Positions 22,308 to 31,532 are shown, numbered from the stretch's first letter. The stretch is DNA of 33,687 bases from Dyella sp. ASV21 (GCF_016428975.1 NZ_JAELTT010000049.1:1-33687); one strand, 5' to 3'. Numbers and translations are program-made. Notes: generated by a model not told the origin, from the letters alone.

Positions 22308-24634
22308 GGCTGCACCGCCGCAGCGTTCAATCGAATGTCCCGCAGCTTGCCTGCTTCCAGCTTCACGTAGGTCACCTCGCCGAATCGATCCCTGCCCTGC
22401 GCCCAGCCCTCGCCTTGCGAGGCGCGCAAGGCCTCGATGGTGCCCAGCTTTGGCAGCGGCGTGCCAGCGCTGTCTACCGCTTGCGCGCTGTCGCCGTGGA
22501 TGGCGAATACGTAGTCGTGCAACGCCGGCGTGATGTTGCCGGTAGGCGCCGCCGTACGCAGGTGCACGCCATGGCCCTCACGCCGCGCCGTCAGCGCTTG
22601 CAGGAAGTACGCGCCTTTCTCGTAGCCGTAGGTTTCGCCATCGTCGTCGTAGATGTCGAAACGCGTCTCGGTGTTCGAGGGAAATACCTGCACATCCAAC
22701 GCGGTCACCGGATGCTGTCCCACATAGTCCATCACCGGCTGCTGCGGGATGATCGCGCCTTCGCGGATGAACAGCGGAATATCGCTCCAGCCCTTGGCGT
22801 CGATTGCCAGCACGAGATCGCCGCCCCCTTCATAGGTCTTGCCATCGAACCAGCCGAACCAGCGACCGGGTGGCAACGAAAGATGCTTGACCGTCTGCCC
22901 CTGCTCCACCACCGGCGATACCAGGAGGTATTCGCCGAACATCCAGGCGTCGATGCGATCCCGCTGCGCGGGGTCGTTGGGGTAAGCGAACTGCAATGGC
23001 CGCACCAGGCCCACGCCGCTGACGTGGTTCTGGTACTCGTAGCCGTAGATATAGGGAATCAACGAGTAGCGCAGGCGAATGGCATCCGTGGCCGCCTGCT
23101 CCGCCACCGGGCCATATACCCAGGGCTGGCGCTTCTGGCCGAAGTCGCCGTGCACGCGGAACACCGGCGTAAACGCGCCGAATTGGATCCACCGCGCGAA
23201 GTTTTCATCGGAGGGACGCGGCGCCTTGAAACCGCCGCCATCCATGCCCCAGTGCATCGCACCCACGTCGAACGCGGCGAGCATGCGTTGGCGCTGCGCC
23301 GCCATGCTGGCGAAGCCGCTCTGGATGTCGCCCGACCACACGCCGTAGGCGTAACGCTGGGAACCGAGGTAGAAGTTGCGGTTCACCGACCACACCCGCT
23401 GATCGCTGTGCGCGCGCTGGCCGTCGTACATGGCGCGCTGCATGTTGAGGAACTGGGTATCGATGCCGCTGTCGTCGGCCTCGTCGTTCCACCAGCCCAC
23501 GATGCCGGTATCGAAGGAGTGCTTGAGCGCGTCGTTGAAAAACCATTCGCGCACGGCTGGCTGGTCGAAATCCACATCGCGCACGGTCTTGTGGGAGAAG
23601 TAGTCGGGCGCGGCCTTGGATGGGGCCAGCCAGTAGCCGTGCGCGGTGGCATCGCGACCTTCCACCGTATCCGTGTGCACGCGCGGCTTCATGATGCCGG
23701 TCATGCGCATGCCGCGCTCGTCCATCCACGCCTTGAGCTTGCCGTTCGGACCATCGGGAAACGTGTCGGTGTTCCAGCGGAACTCGCCCATGTCTTCGCC
23801 CCACGCCTTCCAGTCGAAGTCGAAGGTGAAGTTGTCGATGGGAATGTGCTTGGCGCGGTAGGTTTCCACCAGCGACTGCGCCTCCTTCTGATCGATGCCC
23901 CACTGGCTGTTGGTAAAGCCCATGGCCCACTTGGGGAACATCGGCGCCGCACCGCTGAGCTGGCGCACCTGGGCGAACAATTGGGCGGGCGTGCCCACCA
24001 GCAGATAAATCGTGCGCACCGGGCTGTTGGCCTGGATGCTGATCTCCGTTGCCGAAAGGTCGAAATGTGCCGGCTCCGCATCGGCCAGCACACCGTAGCC
24101 GGCCGTGCTCCATACGAAGGGCGCGCCGGTATGGCCTTGCTTACCCGCCGTGGCAAGCTGCTTGCCCTGTCGCTCCAGGTTGCCGGTCGCCGCGTCGAAT
24201 GCGTTGAGGCCGCCGATGCCGTACTGCGGCTCGCCCTTGGCGTGACGCAGCCACCAGCGGCCATCCAGCGCACGGGACAGATCGCCGCTGAGCAGCAGGC
24301 GGCCATCGGGCGACTCCAGCCGCAACGCATGACTGCGCGGATTCCAGCGCACGGTGAGCGCCGCCGAGCGCAGCACCTGCACCTCGCCCTCATCGCTGCG
24401 CTGCACGTCCACCGGATCGAAGCTGGCCTGCGCGTCGATCACCGGCGTGGCCGGTTCACGCACGCCATCGGCACGCAACTGCACCACGCCCGGGGCGAGC
24501 AGGCGCAGTTCCAGGCGCCCCTTGGGCAGCGTCAGCTCCAGGCGATCGGCCTGGGCGTCGCTACGTGCCGCCAGGGCGGCGGGTGCCACGGTGAATGCAG
24601 CAAGCAGCGCGAGCGCCAGCAGCCGCGTCCGCAT
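22304..24634 (-). CDS. Exported GH31 alpha-glucosidase
   Basis: A retaining exo-alpha-glucosidase of 776 aa with a cleavable signal peptide (residues 1-22, ending ALA). What is seen: an N-terminal beta-sandwich to about 230; the GH31 barrel start MGFTNSQWGIDQKEAQ and FTFDFDWKAWGEDMGEF; nucleophile region GWWNDEADD with Asp384; acid/base Asp436 in WSGDIQSGF; HWGMDGGGF; the substrate-binding FRVHGDFG; and late barrel motifs (YSLIPYIYGYEYQNH, RPLQFAYPND) with C-terminal sandwich domains. GH31 enzymes here would release glucose from maltodextrins or hydrolyse alpha-1,6 and alpha-1,3 linkages; linkage specificity is unknown. Start ATG and preceding gene stop share one base (TGATG), so translation is coupled. 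Confidence 0.93.
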   Translation of the reverse strand: MRTRLLALALLAAFTVAPAALAARSDAQADRLELTLPKGRLELRLLAPGVVQLRADGVREPATPVIDAQASFDPVDVQRSDEGEVQVLRSAALTVRWNPRSHALRLESPDGRLLLSGDLSRALDGRWWLRHAKGEPQYGIGGLNAFDAATGNLERQGKQLATAGKQGHTGAPFVWSTAGYGVLADAEPAHFDLSATEISIQANSPVRTIYLLVGTPAQLFAQVRQLSGAAPMFPKWAMGFTNSQWGIDQKEAQSLVETYRAKHIPIDNFTFDFDWKAWGEDMGEFRWNTDTFPDGPNGKLKAWMDERGMRMTGIMKPRVHTDTVEGRDATAHGYWLAPSKAAPDYFSHKTVRDVDFDQPAVREWFFNDALKHSFDTGIVGWWNDEADDSGIDTQFLNMQRAMYDGQRAHSDQRVWSVNRNFYLGSQRYAYGVWSGDIQSGFASMAAQRQRMLAAFDVGAMHWGMDGGGFKAPRPSDENFARWIQFGAFTPVFRVHGDFGQKRQPWVYGPVAEQAATDAIRLRYSLIPYIYGYEYQNHVSGVGLVRPLQFAYPNDPAQRDRIDAWMFGEYLLVSPVVEQGQTVKHLSLPPGRWFGWFDGKTYEGGGDLVLAIDAKGWSDIPLFIREGAIIPQQPVMDYVGQHPVTALDVQVFPSNTETRFDIYDDDGETYGYEKGAYFLQALTARREGHGVHLRTAAPTGNITPALHDYVFAIHGDSAQAVDSAGTPLPKLGTIEALRASQGEGWAQGRDRFGEVTYVKLEAGKLRDIRLNAAAVQP

Positions 24635-26211
24635 CAGTGCAGCACCACGGTGCTATAGGCGGGCAGCTTGAGCCCCGCGTCGGTGAGGGTGGCTTGGGCT
24701 TGGGTGGTAAGCATCACGGCGGCGTCCCTGGGCAGTACGGTCCCCCTAGGCTTCCACATCACGTCCTTTCCGGAAAGGTTGTGCACCACCAGCAGGCGCT
24801 GCTTACCGTCGTCGCGCCAGAAGGCGAACAGGTGCGGATCGTCGGTGGCGATCAGCTCCAGCTTGCCGTCGCGCAGTGCGCTCTGCTGCGCGCGCCAGCC
24901 GATCAAGGTGCGATAGGTGTTGAGCAGGGAATGCGGATCGTCCTGTTCGGCCTGTACCGACACGGCCGGACCCTGGTTCACGCTGGAGGGCTTCCAGCGC
25001 GAATCGCCCGGCGCACTGTCGCGCTGCCAGCGCATGGGTTCGCGCAGGTTGGGGTCGGGCTTTTTGCCTTCCATGCCCAACTCCTCGCCGTAGTACAGAT
25101 ACGGGCGACCGGGCAGGGTCAGCAGCATCGCTGCCGCCATGCGCATGTGATCGAAGTCGCCGCCGAGGCGACTCATCACGCGCTCCTGATCGTGGTTGGA
25201 CAGAAAAGTAGAGTCGATGAATGGCACGTCGCCCGCGCTGGCGTAAGCGGCGTAGGTGGCCTTGAGCAGTTGCGCCAGATCGCCCGCGCGCTCGCTCTTG
25301 GCGCTGACGATAAGCTGCTCGGCCAGCGGAAAATCGAAGATCGAGCCCAGCGGCTTGAGATAGGGCGCCAATTGCGTGGGCGACTCGGCGGTGACCTCGC
25401 CGACCAGCGTCGCCTTGGGATTGATCTGTGCGATGGCGTCATGGAACTCGGTCCACCACTGCACGTTCTTGGCGATGATCTCCGGATCGTGCTGGCGTGC
25501 CTTGAAGTCATCGTAGATGTGCTTGGCCGCATCCAGGCGATAACCGTCGACGCCCTTGGCGATCCAGTAGCGTCCGACCTTGATCATCTCCGCGCGCACG
25601 GCCGGGTTGTCGTAGTTGAGATCGGGCATGCCGCCACCGAAATCGCCCAGGTAATGGGCATTGCCCAGCGTGTGCCAGATCTTTTCGTCGGAGGCGGTGC
25701 TAAGCGCTTTGAGGTCGGCCTGCTTATCCGCCCAGGTGTACCAGGCGTGATGCGGATCGGCGGGGTCACGCGCCGCCAGGAACCACGGATGCACTTCGCT
25801 GGTGTGGTTGATCACCATGTCCATGGTGACGGCGATACCGCGCTTGTGCGCCTCGTCCAGCAGGTGCTGCAGATCCTGCTCGGTGCCGTACTGCGGGTTG
25901 ATCCCGTAGTAATCGGTGATGTCGTAACCGTGATAGCTGGGCGAGCGGTTGATCGGCATCAACCAGATGCCGCTGATGCCCAGCGACTTGAGGTAGTCGA
26001 GCTTGGCGGTGACGCCGTTGAGGTCACCGATGCCATCACCATTGGTGTCGTACCAGGCGCGCACGAAGATTTCGTAGTAGACGCCCGAGTCGCCGTGCGT
26101 CGCGGTGCTGGGCGGCGGCGCCTCGTCCGCGTGGGCCAGCGTCGGCTGGGCCGAGCCAAGGGCAAGGGCGATAAGAAAAGCCAGAGGGCTGAACAAGCGA
26201 CTGCGCGACAT
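24634..26211 (-). CDS. Exported GH13 alpha-amylase / oligosaccharide hydrolase
   Basis: A 525-aa GH13 enzyme. The start at 26211 gives a signal peptide (FSPLAFLIALALGSAQPTLA, ending about residue 26) and a GGAG ribosome-binding site 7 nt upstream; a longer frame to 26298 is rejected. Visible regions: YDTNGDGIGDLNGV, GYDITDYYGINPQYG, TMDMVINHTS, nucleophile Asp227 in GYRLDAAKH, acid/base Glu272 in LVGEVTAES, Asp341 in FLSNHDQER, and YYGEELGM. The QPDLNY-like segment GMPDLNYDNP and the short domain B suggest an exo-acting or small-oligosaccharide enzyme rather than an endo-amylase. It is the first gene after the TonB receptor hairpin and heads the five-gene glycosidase/transport run. Confidence 0.93.
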   Translation of the reverse strand: MSRSRLFSPLAFLIALALGSAQPTLAHADEAPPPSTATHGDSGVYYEIFVRAWYDTNGDGIGDLNGVTAKLDYLKSLGISGIWLMPINRSPSYHGYDITDYYGINPQYGTEQDLQHLLDEAHKRGIAVTMDMVINHTSEVHPWFLAARDPADPHHAWYTWADKQADLKALSTASDEKIWHTLGNAHYLGDFGGGMPDLNYDNPAVRAEMIKVGRYWIAKGVDGYRLDAAKHIYDDFKARQHDPEIIAKNVQWWTEFHDAIAQINPKATLVGEVTAESPTQLAPYLKPLGSIFDFPLAEQLIVSAKSERAGDLAQLLKATYAAYASAGDVPFIDSTFLSNHDQERVMSRLGGDFDHMRMAAAMLLTLPGRPYLYYGEELGMEGKKPDPNLREPMRWQRDSAPGDSRWKPSSVNQGPAVSVQAEQDDPHSLLNTYRTLIGWRAQQSALRDGKLELIATDDPHLFAFWRDDGKQRLLVVHNLSGKDVMWKPRGTVLPRDAAVMLTTQAQATLTDAGLKLPAYSTVVLH

Positions 26212-26357
26212 AACCGTGCTCCATTCGATGGCCGCAGGCCCTCGTCGGAACGGTAACACCGGAAACGCCGCGCATCGCTTCGGACCGGTGACCGCCACGC
26301 CGGGCCTCGCGGTTGGCAGGAAGCTGGCGCGCCGCCTGGCGCGCCGCCCCGGAAAGC

Positions 26358-26392
26358 ATCGCGCCGGCCTTCTTGCGAAAGGCCGGCGCGAT
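26358..26392 (-). terminator. Hairpin after the TonB receptor gene (terminator or attenuator)
   Basis: A perfect 14-bp GC-rich stem with a 7-nt loop begins 6 nt after the receptor stop codon. Only a short TTT follows 2 nt later, so termination is likely to be partial. That would let the abundant outer-membrane receptor be made in excess of the downstream enzymes from one promoter. A 12-bp unit (TGGCGCGCCGCC) is tandemly repeated just beyond it at 26325-26348. Confidence 0.7.
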
Positions 26393-26398
26393 CGTGGC

Positions 26399-29314
26399 TT
26401 ATAGCTTGAAGTTGACGCCGAGGTAGGTGGTACGACCGAAGTACTGAATCGTGCCGGTCTGCGACGGGTCCGAACCGAAGTAAGTGCGGGTGGGCTGGTT
26501 ACTGAGGTTCAGCATCTGGAACACCACGCCCCACTGCTTGGTGATGTCGTACGAGGCCTGGAAGTCGTACACCGTTTCCGAGGCGAAGGTGACCATCTGA
26601 TTGGTCACCGACATCTGCGTGTCGGAAGCGAAGCTCGAACGATAGTTACCCGACAGACGCGCCGAGAACGGGCCGTAGTCGTAGAACACCGCCGCGCTGG
26701 CCACCCGCTTGGACAGGCCCGGCAGGCCGATGTACGAGGTCGGGCCGCCCAGCGTGGTGGGGTTGCTCACCGTGCTGGAGGTCAACGCAAAGTTGGTCTG
26801 CACACCCAGGCCTTCCCAGATGCCCGGGAAAATGTGGTTCTTGGCGAACGACACTTCCAGGCCGCGCACTTCGCCGCCCTTGGCGTTGAAGGCGGTCTGG
26901 TACTGACCGTTGAGATAGGGCTTGCCGGTGTTCGGATCGGTCGGTACCGGGATGCCGGCTGCAGCGAAGTCGAAGTTGTTGTACGTCACCGCCTGCACGA
27001 ACGACTTGATGTCCTTGTAGAACACGCCGCCGCTGATCAGGCCGCTGGAGTCTTCGAAATAATGCTCGAAGGTCAGGTCGTACTGGGTGGCGCGCAGCGG
27101 ATCGAGCAGCGGGCTGGTGCCGCCCCACACGTTGTACTGGCCGCTGGACACCCAGGAACCGGAACCGGCCAGCATCTGGTTGATCGGCGGACGCGCCAGC
27201 ACCTTGGCGGCGGAGAAGCGCGCCTGGTCGTTGTCGGTAAGGTGGTAAGCCAGGTTCAGCGACGGCAGCCAGTCGGCATAGGTCTTGCCAACGGTGAGCG
27301 GTGCGTAGTCCAGGCTGGTGACGCCGAGGCCGTCGGTGATCGGCACACCGGCTCCATTGCCCACCTGCTGCAGGCCGTTGCTGTACTGCTTCTGGTGCGA
27401 GTAGCGGAAGCCCACGTTACCGGTCAGCTCGTGGCCAAACACGTCCTGCGCATCGATGTCCGCCATCAGGAACAGATCACGGGTCTGCTCGTTCACCTGG
27501 CCGCTCTGGATCAGCGTCCAGTTGTTGGCGAAGCTCTGCACCGGGTTGGCGGTGAGGCCATGCGCGGCAAGGATGGCCGGACCATTGAGCTGCATGAAGC
27601 AGGGCAGGCCCGAGAATTTGCCCTTCCAGCAGGTCAGCGTGGCGGCGCTGGCGGGAATGCTCAGCGCGGGCTGGTTGTAGCCGGCCGCACCCTTGTTGGT
27701 ATTGTCGGTGCCCCACTCGGAACCGTAGACATACGCCTCGCGGTCGGCATTGTAGGTGTGGTTGTTCAGATACACGCCGGCTTCCAGCGCGGACAGCCAC
27801 GAACTGTTGGGCATGTCGTACTTCACGCTGGTACGGAACGCCTTCATCTTGTCGTGATAGATGTAGGGGTACACGCCGTAACGCGACAGGCCCAGGTCAT
27901 TGAGGTTGGTGTACAGGCCTGGGTTGGCGAAGGACACCGTGCCGATGCTGCGACCCGCCAGCTGATAGGTGGTGGACTGCGGCATCAGGGTTGGTGTGGC
28001 CGAACCCAGGTTGCTGTACGGATCGGCCGTGGTGTCCACGTTGATCTCGTTGCTGGTGGCGCGCGACAACGACAGGTCGGCGTCCACGTGCCAACGATCG
28101 TGGTTCCACTTCATGTTCAGGCCGCCGGAGAACACGCTGGTGTTGGTCGTGTAGTTGTCGGCGGTGGTTTCGTTGGAGAACTGCTGCGAGCCACCGGTGC
28201 CGCTCACCGTGCCGCCGGTCATCGTGCCGTTCGGGCCGAATACCGGGTTGGTGATGGTGACGCCGCTCTGGTAGATGTTCTGCGTACGGAAGCCGTAGCC
28301 GAACGACTCGTTCTTGAACTTGGAGTAGAACGCATCGCCCGACACCTGCAGCTCGTCGGTCGGCTTCCACACGATGGTGGCGATTTCGCCGGTGCGACGC
28401 TCGGTACCGCCGTTCTGCTGCAACTGCAGACCCTGGGTGAGGTAGCCCTGGCGACCGCCCACGTTGTAGAGCGAACCATCGGAGGCTTCACCCACGAACT
28501 GCTCGGCCACATGCGGCTGGTACATCTGGGCCACGCCCAGGCCCACGCCCAGGGTGTTGTCCAGGAACTTGCCCTGCCACGCCGCGCTCACGCGGTAGCC
28601 GTTGGAGTTGGCGCCCGCCACGTCGTTGGCCTGGCTGTTGTAGCTGCCGCGCACGTCGACGTTGAGGTTCTGCTCCTTCGGGGCGTTCAACGGGTTCGCC
28701 GTTTCCATGCCGATGGTGCCGCCCACGCCGCCGGTAATCAGCGATGCCTGGGACGACTTGTACACCGTCGCCATGTTGATCAGCTCGGAGGGGTACTGAT
28801 CGAACTGGATGTAGTTGCTGCCGCTGGTGGAAGGCTGCTCGCGACCATTGAGCGTGGTCTGGATGAAGTTGCCCGACAGGCCGCGGATGTTGATCTGCGA
28901 TGCCTGGCCGGCGATGCGCTCGGCGGACACGCCCGGCAGGCGGGTCAGTGCGTCGGCGATGGACTGATCCGGCAGGCCACCGATGTCGGCCGGCGTGATC
29001 ACGTTCTGGATGGTATCGGCGTAACGCTGGTAGTCGATCGCCTTTTCCATGCCCTGGTTGTAGCCCGTCACCGTGATGGCGGAGAGGCTCTTGGCCAACT
29101 GCTGGTCCTGCGTCTGCTTGGTCGCGTCGCCAGTGGTGTTCTGGTCGGCCTGTTGTGCGTTCGCAGGCGCCGCCTGCGGATCGCTGGTCGCGCCATTGCC
29201 AGCGGCATTGCCGCCCGCGTTCGCACCCGTATCCGTCGGCGTCGCCTGAATGCCGGCGGTGAAACACAGTCCGGAAGCCAGCGCCAGGGCCAGCACATTA
29301 CGCTTGAGAATCAC
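26399..29314 (-). CDS. TonB-dependent outer-membrane receptor for maltodextrins (MalA-like)
   Basis: A 971-aa active transporter importing oligosaccharides across the outer membrane with TonB-ExbBD energy. What is seen: a signal peptide to about residue 24; an unusual 50-residue low-complexity Ala/Gly/Asn/Gln/Thr stretch; TonB box ITVTG at about 80-84; plug domain motifs (DIGGLPDQSIADALTRLPGV, QINIRGLSGNFIQTTLNGRE, GGVGGTIGMETANPL); a long beta barrel; and the terminal strand YLGVNFKL. The start is a GTG at 29314 with a strong GGGAGGGG ribosome-binding site. The position beside amylases and an MFS carrier matches the MalA receptor of Caulobacter and Xanthomonas. A LacI-type operator lies 165 bp upstream. 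Substrate is inferred. Confidence 0.93.
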   Translation of the reverse strand: MILKRNVLALALASGLCFTAGIQATPTDTGANAGGNAAGNGATSDPQAAPANAQQADQNTTGDATKQTQDQQLAKSLSAITVTGYNQGMEKAIDYQRYADTIQNVITPADIGGLPDQSIADALTRLPGVSAERIAGQASQINIRGLSGNFIQTTLNGREQPSTSGSNYIQFDQYPSELINMATVYKSSQASLITGGVGGTIGMETANPLNAPKEQNLNVDVRGSYNSQANDVAGANSNGYRVSAAWQGKFLDNTLGVGLGVAQMYQPHVAEQFVGEASDGSLYNVGGRQGYLTQGLQLQQNGGTERRTGEIATIVWKPTDELQVSGDAFYSKFKNESFGYGFRTQNIYQSGVTITNPVFGPNGTMTGGTVSGTGGSQQFSNETTADNYTTNTSVFSGGLNMKWNHDRWHVDADLSLSRATSNEINVDTTADPYSNLGSATPTLMPQSTTYQLAGRSIGTVSFANPGLYTNLNDLGLSRYGVYPYIYHDKMKAFRTSVKYDMPNSSWLSALEAGVYLNNHTYNADREAYVYGSEWGTDNTNKGAAGYNQPALSIPASAATLTCWKGKFSGLPCFMQLNGPAILAAHGLTANPVQSFANNWTLIQSGQVNEQTRDLFLMADIDAQDVFGHELTGNVGFRYSHQKQYSNGLQQVGNGAGVPITDGLGVTSLDYAPLTVGKTYADWLPSLNLAYHLTDNDQARFSAAKVLARPPINQMLAGSGSWVSSGQYNVWGGTSPLLDPLRATQYDLTFEHYFEDSSGLISGGVFYKDIKSFVQAVTYNNFDFAAAGIPVPTDPNTGKPYLNGQYQTAFNAKGGEVRGLEVSFAKNHIFPGIWEGLGVQTNFALTSSTVSNPTTLGGPTSYIGLPGLSKRVASAAVFYDYGPFSARLSGNYRSSFASDTQMSVTNQMVTFASETVYDFQASYDITKQWGVVFQMLNLSNQPTRTYFGSDPSQTGTIQYFGRTTYLGVNFKL

Positions 29315-29478
29315 CGTCTTCCCCTCCCACGGGTTTGCACTTCTAGTTTTGGTTTTGTAGTTACCGCAGCCGTCCCCACAGACCGCTGCGGGCTACGCGC
29401 CAGTGCATGCCGAAAACTTCGGAGGGCCCCGTCGCGTGGCGGCCATGGTAGGGCTGCGCCAAAGGGCGAACAGGTCTA

Positions 29479-29492
29479 TGCATACGTATTCA
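29479..29492 (-). promoter_or_regulatory. LacI-type operator, copy 1 (receptor side)
   Basis: TGCATACGTATTCA is a 14-bp near-palindrome centred on CG, the hallmark of LacI/GalR-family operators. Its complement is identical over all 14 bases to copy 2 at 29694-29707. It lies 165 bp upstream of the receptor start and is the likely site of the LacI protein encoded at 11698, which is inference. Confidence 0.75.
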
Positions 29493-29654
29493 TGACCGCG
29501 TTTTTTTGTGCACCTTTGACAAAATGCTAAGGGATTGGCGTCGCGCGACCGCTGCGATTGGCACGCCGAAAAAATGCTTCTGGTACGTGCAGATGCGCGC
29601 AGTGGTGCGGTTCTTAGCGGCAAGAGGTCTTATCGCAGCGCTGCATATTCGCGT

Positions 29655-29670
29655 GCAAGAATGTTCTTGC
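29655..29670. promoter_or_regulatory. 16-bp palindrome between the two operators
   Basis: GCAAGAATGTTCTTGC is a 7+7 perfect inverted repeat with a 2-nt centre. It is unlike the two LacI-type sites and could bind a second dimeric regulator. It might also fold as a small hairpin if transcribed, though the loop would be too tight for a full stem. No regulator is assigned. Confidence 0.4.
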
Positions 29671-29693
29671 TGCACTGCAAAAACTGCATTTTT

Positions 29694-29707
29694 TGAATAC
29701 GTATGCA
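29694..29707 (+). promoter_or_regulatory. LacI-type operator, copy 2 (alpha-glucosidase side)
   Basis: TGAATACGTATGCA is the exact inverse of copy 1 and sits 103 bp upstream of the alpha-glucosidase ATG. Two identical sites 215 bp apart, about 20 helical turns, could support DNA looping by a tetrameric or paired repressor. Confidence 0.75.
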
Positions 29708-29809
29708 GCGGCCGCCTTGCATCGGCGCTCTGCCTTTAAGCTGCCCCCCGCGCCTCGCTCAAGCCTCGGCTTACGCGATGCATGCATTGGCGGACACGGG
29801 ACATGCAAG

Positions 29810-31426
29810 ATGAGTGATGCACCTTGGTGGCGAGGAGCCGTCACCTACCAGATCTACCCGCGCAGCTTTATGGACACCAACGGCGATGGCGTGGGTGACC
29901 TGCCGGGCATCATCGACAAGCTCGACTACGTGGCGAGCCTGGGCGTGGACGCGATCTGGGTCGCGCCATTCTTCCGTTCGCCCATGGCCGACTTCGGTTA
30001 CGACATTGCCGACTATCGGCAGGTGGACCCGCTGTTCGGCAGCAATGACGACTTCGATCGCTTGCTGTCCAAGGCCCATCGCCTGGGCCTGAAGGTGATG
30101 ATCGACCAGGTGCTCAGCCACACCTCGGCGGAGCACGCCTGGTTCAAGGAAAGCCGCGAAAGCCGAGACAACCCCAAGGCCGACTGGTACGTGTGGGCCG
30201 ATGCGCGCGACGACGGCACGCCGCCCAACAACTGGTTGTCGCTGTTTGGCGGTTGCGCCTGGCAGTGGGAGCCGCGTCGCGGCCAGTACTACCTGCACAA
30301 CTTCCTCACCTCGCAGCCGGACCTCAACTTCCATCATCCGGACGTGCGCCACGCCGTGCTGGACGAAGTGAAGTACTGGCTGGACAAGGGCGTGGACGGC
30401 CTGCGCCTGGACGCCATCAACTTCTGCTTCCACGACCAGGCGCTGCGCGACAACCCGCCCAAGCCGGAAGAAAAGCGCGTCGGCCGCGGTTTCAGTCCGG
30501 ACAACCCGTACGCGTTTCAGTACCACTACTACAACAACACGCGACCGGAAAACCTGGGCTTCCTGGAAGACCTGCGCGCCTTGCTGGACCGCTATCCGGA
30601 CGTAGCCGCGCTGGGCGAAATTTCCGCGGAGGATTCGCTCGCCACCACCGCCGAATACACCAGCGGCCGCCGCCTGCACATGGGCTACAGCTTCGAATTG
30701 CTCACCGACGACTACAGCGCGGGCTACATCCGCGGCACGGTGCAGAACCTTGAAGCGCAGATGCGCGAAGGCTGGCCGTGCTGGGCCATTTCCAACCACG
30801 ACGTGGCACGCGTGGTCAGCCGCTGGGGCAACGGCCACGCATCGCCGCGCCTGGCCAATATGCTGAGCGCGATGGTGTGCTCGCTGCGCGGTTCGGTGTG
30901 CGTCTACCAGGGCGAAGAGTTGGGCCTCACCGAAGCGTATGTGCCTTACGAGTCGCTGCAGGATCCCTACGGCATCACCTTCTGGCCAACCTTCAAGGGT
31001 CGCGATGGCTGCCGCACGCCGATGCCGTGGAACGGTGGCGTCAACGCCGGTTTCAGCGTGGGCGAGCCATGGCTGCCGGTGCCGCCGGAACACCAATCCC
31101 TGGCGGTGACGCTGCAGGAGGGCGACGCGCACTCCGCGCTCAACGGCTTCCGCTCGTTCATGACCTGGCGCAAGGCGCAACCGGCGCTGCGCTGGGGCGA
31201 CATCCAGTTCCTGGATACGCCCGAGCCCGTGCTGGCCTTTACCCGTCGCCACGACGGGCAGCGGGTGCTGGCCGCCTTCAACCTCTCCGACGCACCGGTG
31301 CAGCTGACCTTGCCGGACATCGCCCAGGCCACGCCGATCAACGGCCACGGCCTCGCCCATGGCGAACTCCACGGCCAGCAATTGAGCCTGCCGGCGCACG
31401 GTCTGCTGTTCGCTCGATTGGACTAA
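29810..31426 (+). CDS. GH13_23 alpha-glucosidase (XgtA/HaG-like)
   Basis: A cytoplasmic maltase-type enzyme of 538 aa hydrolysing or transglucosylating short alpha-glucosides. The start at 29810 (MSDAPWWRGAVTYQIYPRSF) matches the family N-terminus and gives no signal peptide; the frame is open 39 codons further upstream through the operator and is rejected. Catalytic residues: nucleophile Asp201 (DGLRLDAINF), acid/base Glu270 (ALGEISAEDS), Asp331 (SNHDVARV). From memory these are the same numbers and the same 538-aa length as Xanthomonas XgtA. Other motifs: GVGDLPGIIDKLDYV, MIDQVLSHTS, QPDLNFHHPD, YQGEELGL and a domain C beta sandwich. It probably completes maltose breakdown after MFS import and is controlled divergently with the receptor. 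Confidence 0.95.
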   Translation: MSDAPWWRGAVTYQIYPRSFMDTNGDGVGDLPGIIDKLDYVASLGVDAIWVAPFFRSPMADFGYDIADYRQVDPLFGSNDDFDRLLSKAHRLGLKVMIDQVLSHTSAEHAWFKESRESRDNPKADWYVWADARDDGTPPNNWLSLFGGCAWQWEPRRGQYYLHNFLTSQPDLNFHHPDVRHAVLDEVKYWLDKGVDGLRLDAINFCFHDQALRDNPPKPEEKRVGRGFSPDNPYAFQYHYYNNTRPENLGFLEDLRALLDRYPDVAALGEISAEDSLATTAEYTSGRRLHMGYSFELLTDDYSAGYIRGTVQNLEAQMREGWPCWAISNHDVARVVSRWGNGHASPRLANMLSAMVCSLRGSVCVYQGEELGLTEAYVPYESLQDPYGITFWPTFKGRDGCRTPMPWNGGVNAGFSVGEPWLPVPPEHQSLAVTLQEGDAHSALNGFRSFMTWRKAQPALRWGDIQFLDTPEPVLAFTRRHDGQRVLAAFNLSDAPVQLTLPDIAQATPINGHGLAHGELHGQQLSLPAHGLLFARLD

Positions 31427-31439
31427 ACCCTTTCTCCCC

Positions 31440-31474
31440 TCGACGGCGGACGCGGCCCATCGCGCCGCCGTCGA
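31440..31474 (+). terminator. Intrinsic terminator after the alpha-glucosidase gene
   Basis: A stem of TCGACGGCGG with its complement, extended by an inner CGCG/CGCG pair after one bulged A, closes a 6-nt loop and is followed by CTTTT. It starts 13 nt after the stop codon. The short T-run makes it moderately strong. Confidence 0.7.
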
Positions 31475-31532
31475 CTTTTCCTGCACTCTGCACGCACTTA
31501 TGATCGGGGCTCCGTTTTCGCTGGAGTAGCCC

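Larger units (their letters stand above)
29315..29809. promoter_or_regulatory. Divergent control region, TonB receptor / GH13_23 alpha-glucosidase
   Basis: 495 bp with no credible gene, distinctly AT-richer than the flanks, with several A and T runs. It holds two copies of a LacI-type operator (29479-29492, 29694-29707; 215 bp apart) and a 16-bp palindrome between them. Promoters for both directions must lie here. TTGACA at 29516-29521 is a good -35 match but has no convincing -10 partner, so no promoter is assigned. Confidence 0.7.

Noticed and set aside
26834-29530. An 898-codon open frame antisense to the TonB receptor
   Set aside because: Composition is low-complexity Val/Gly/His/Ala; the minus-strand frame has plug, TonB box and terminal strand.
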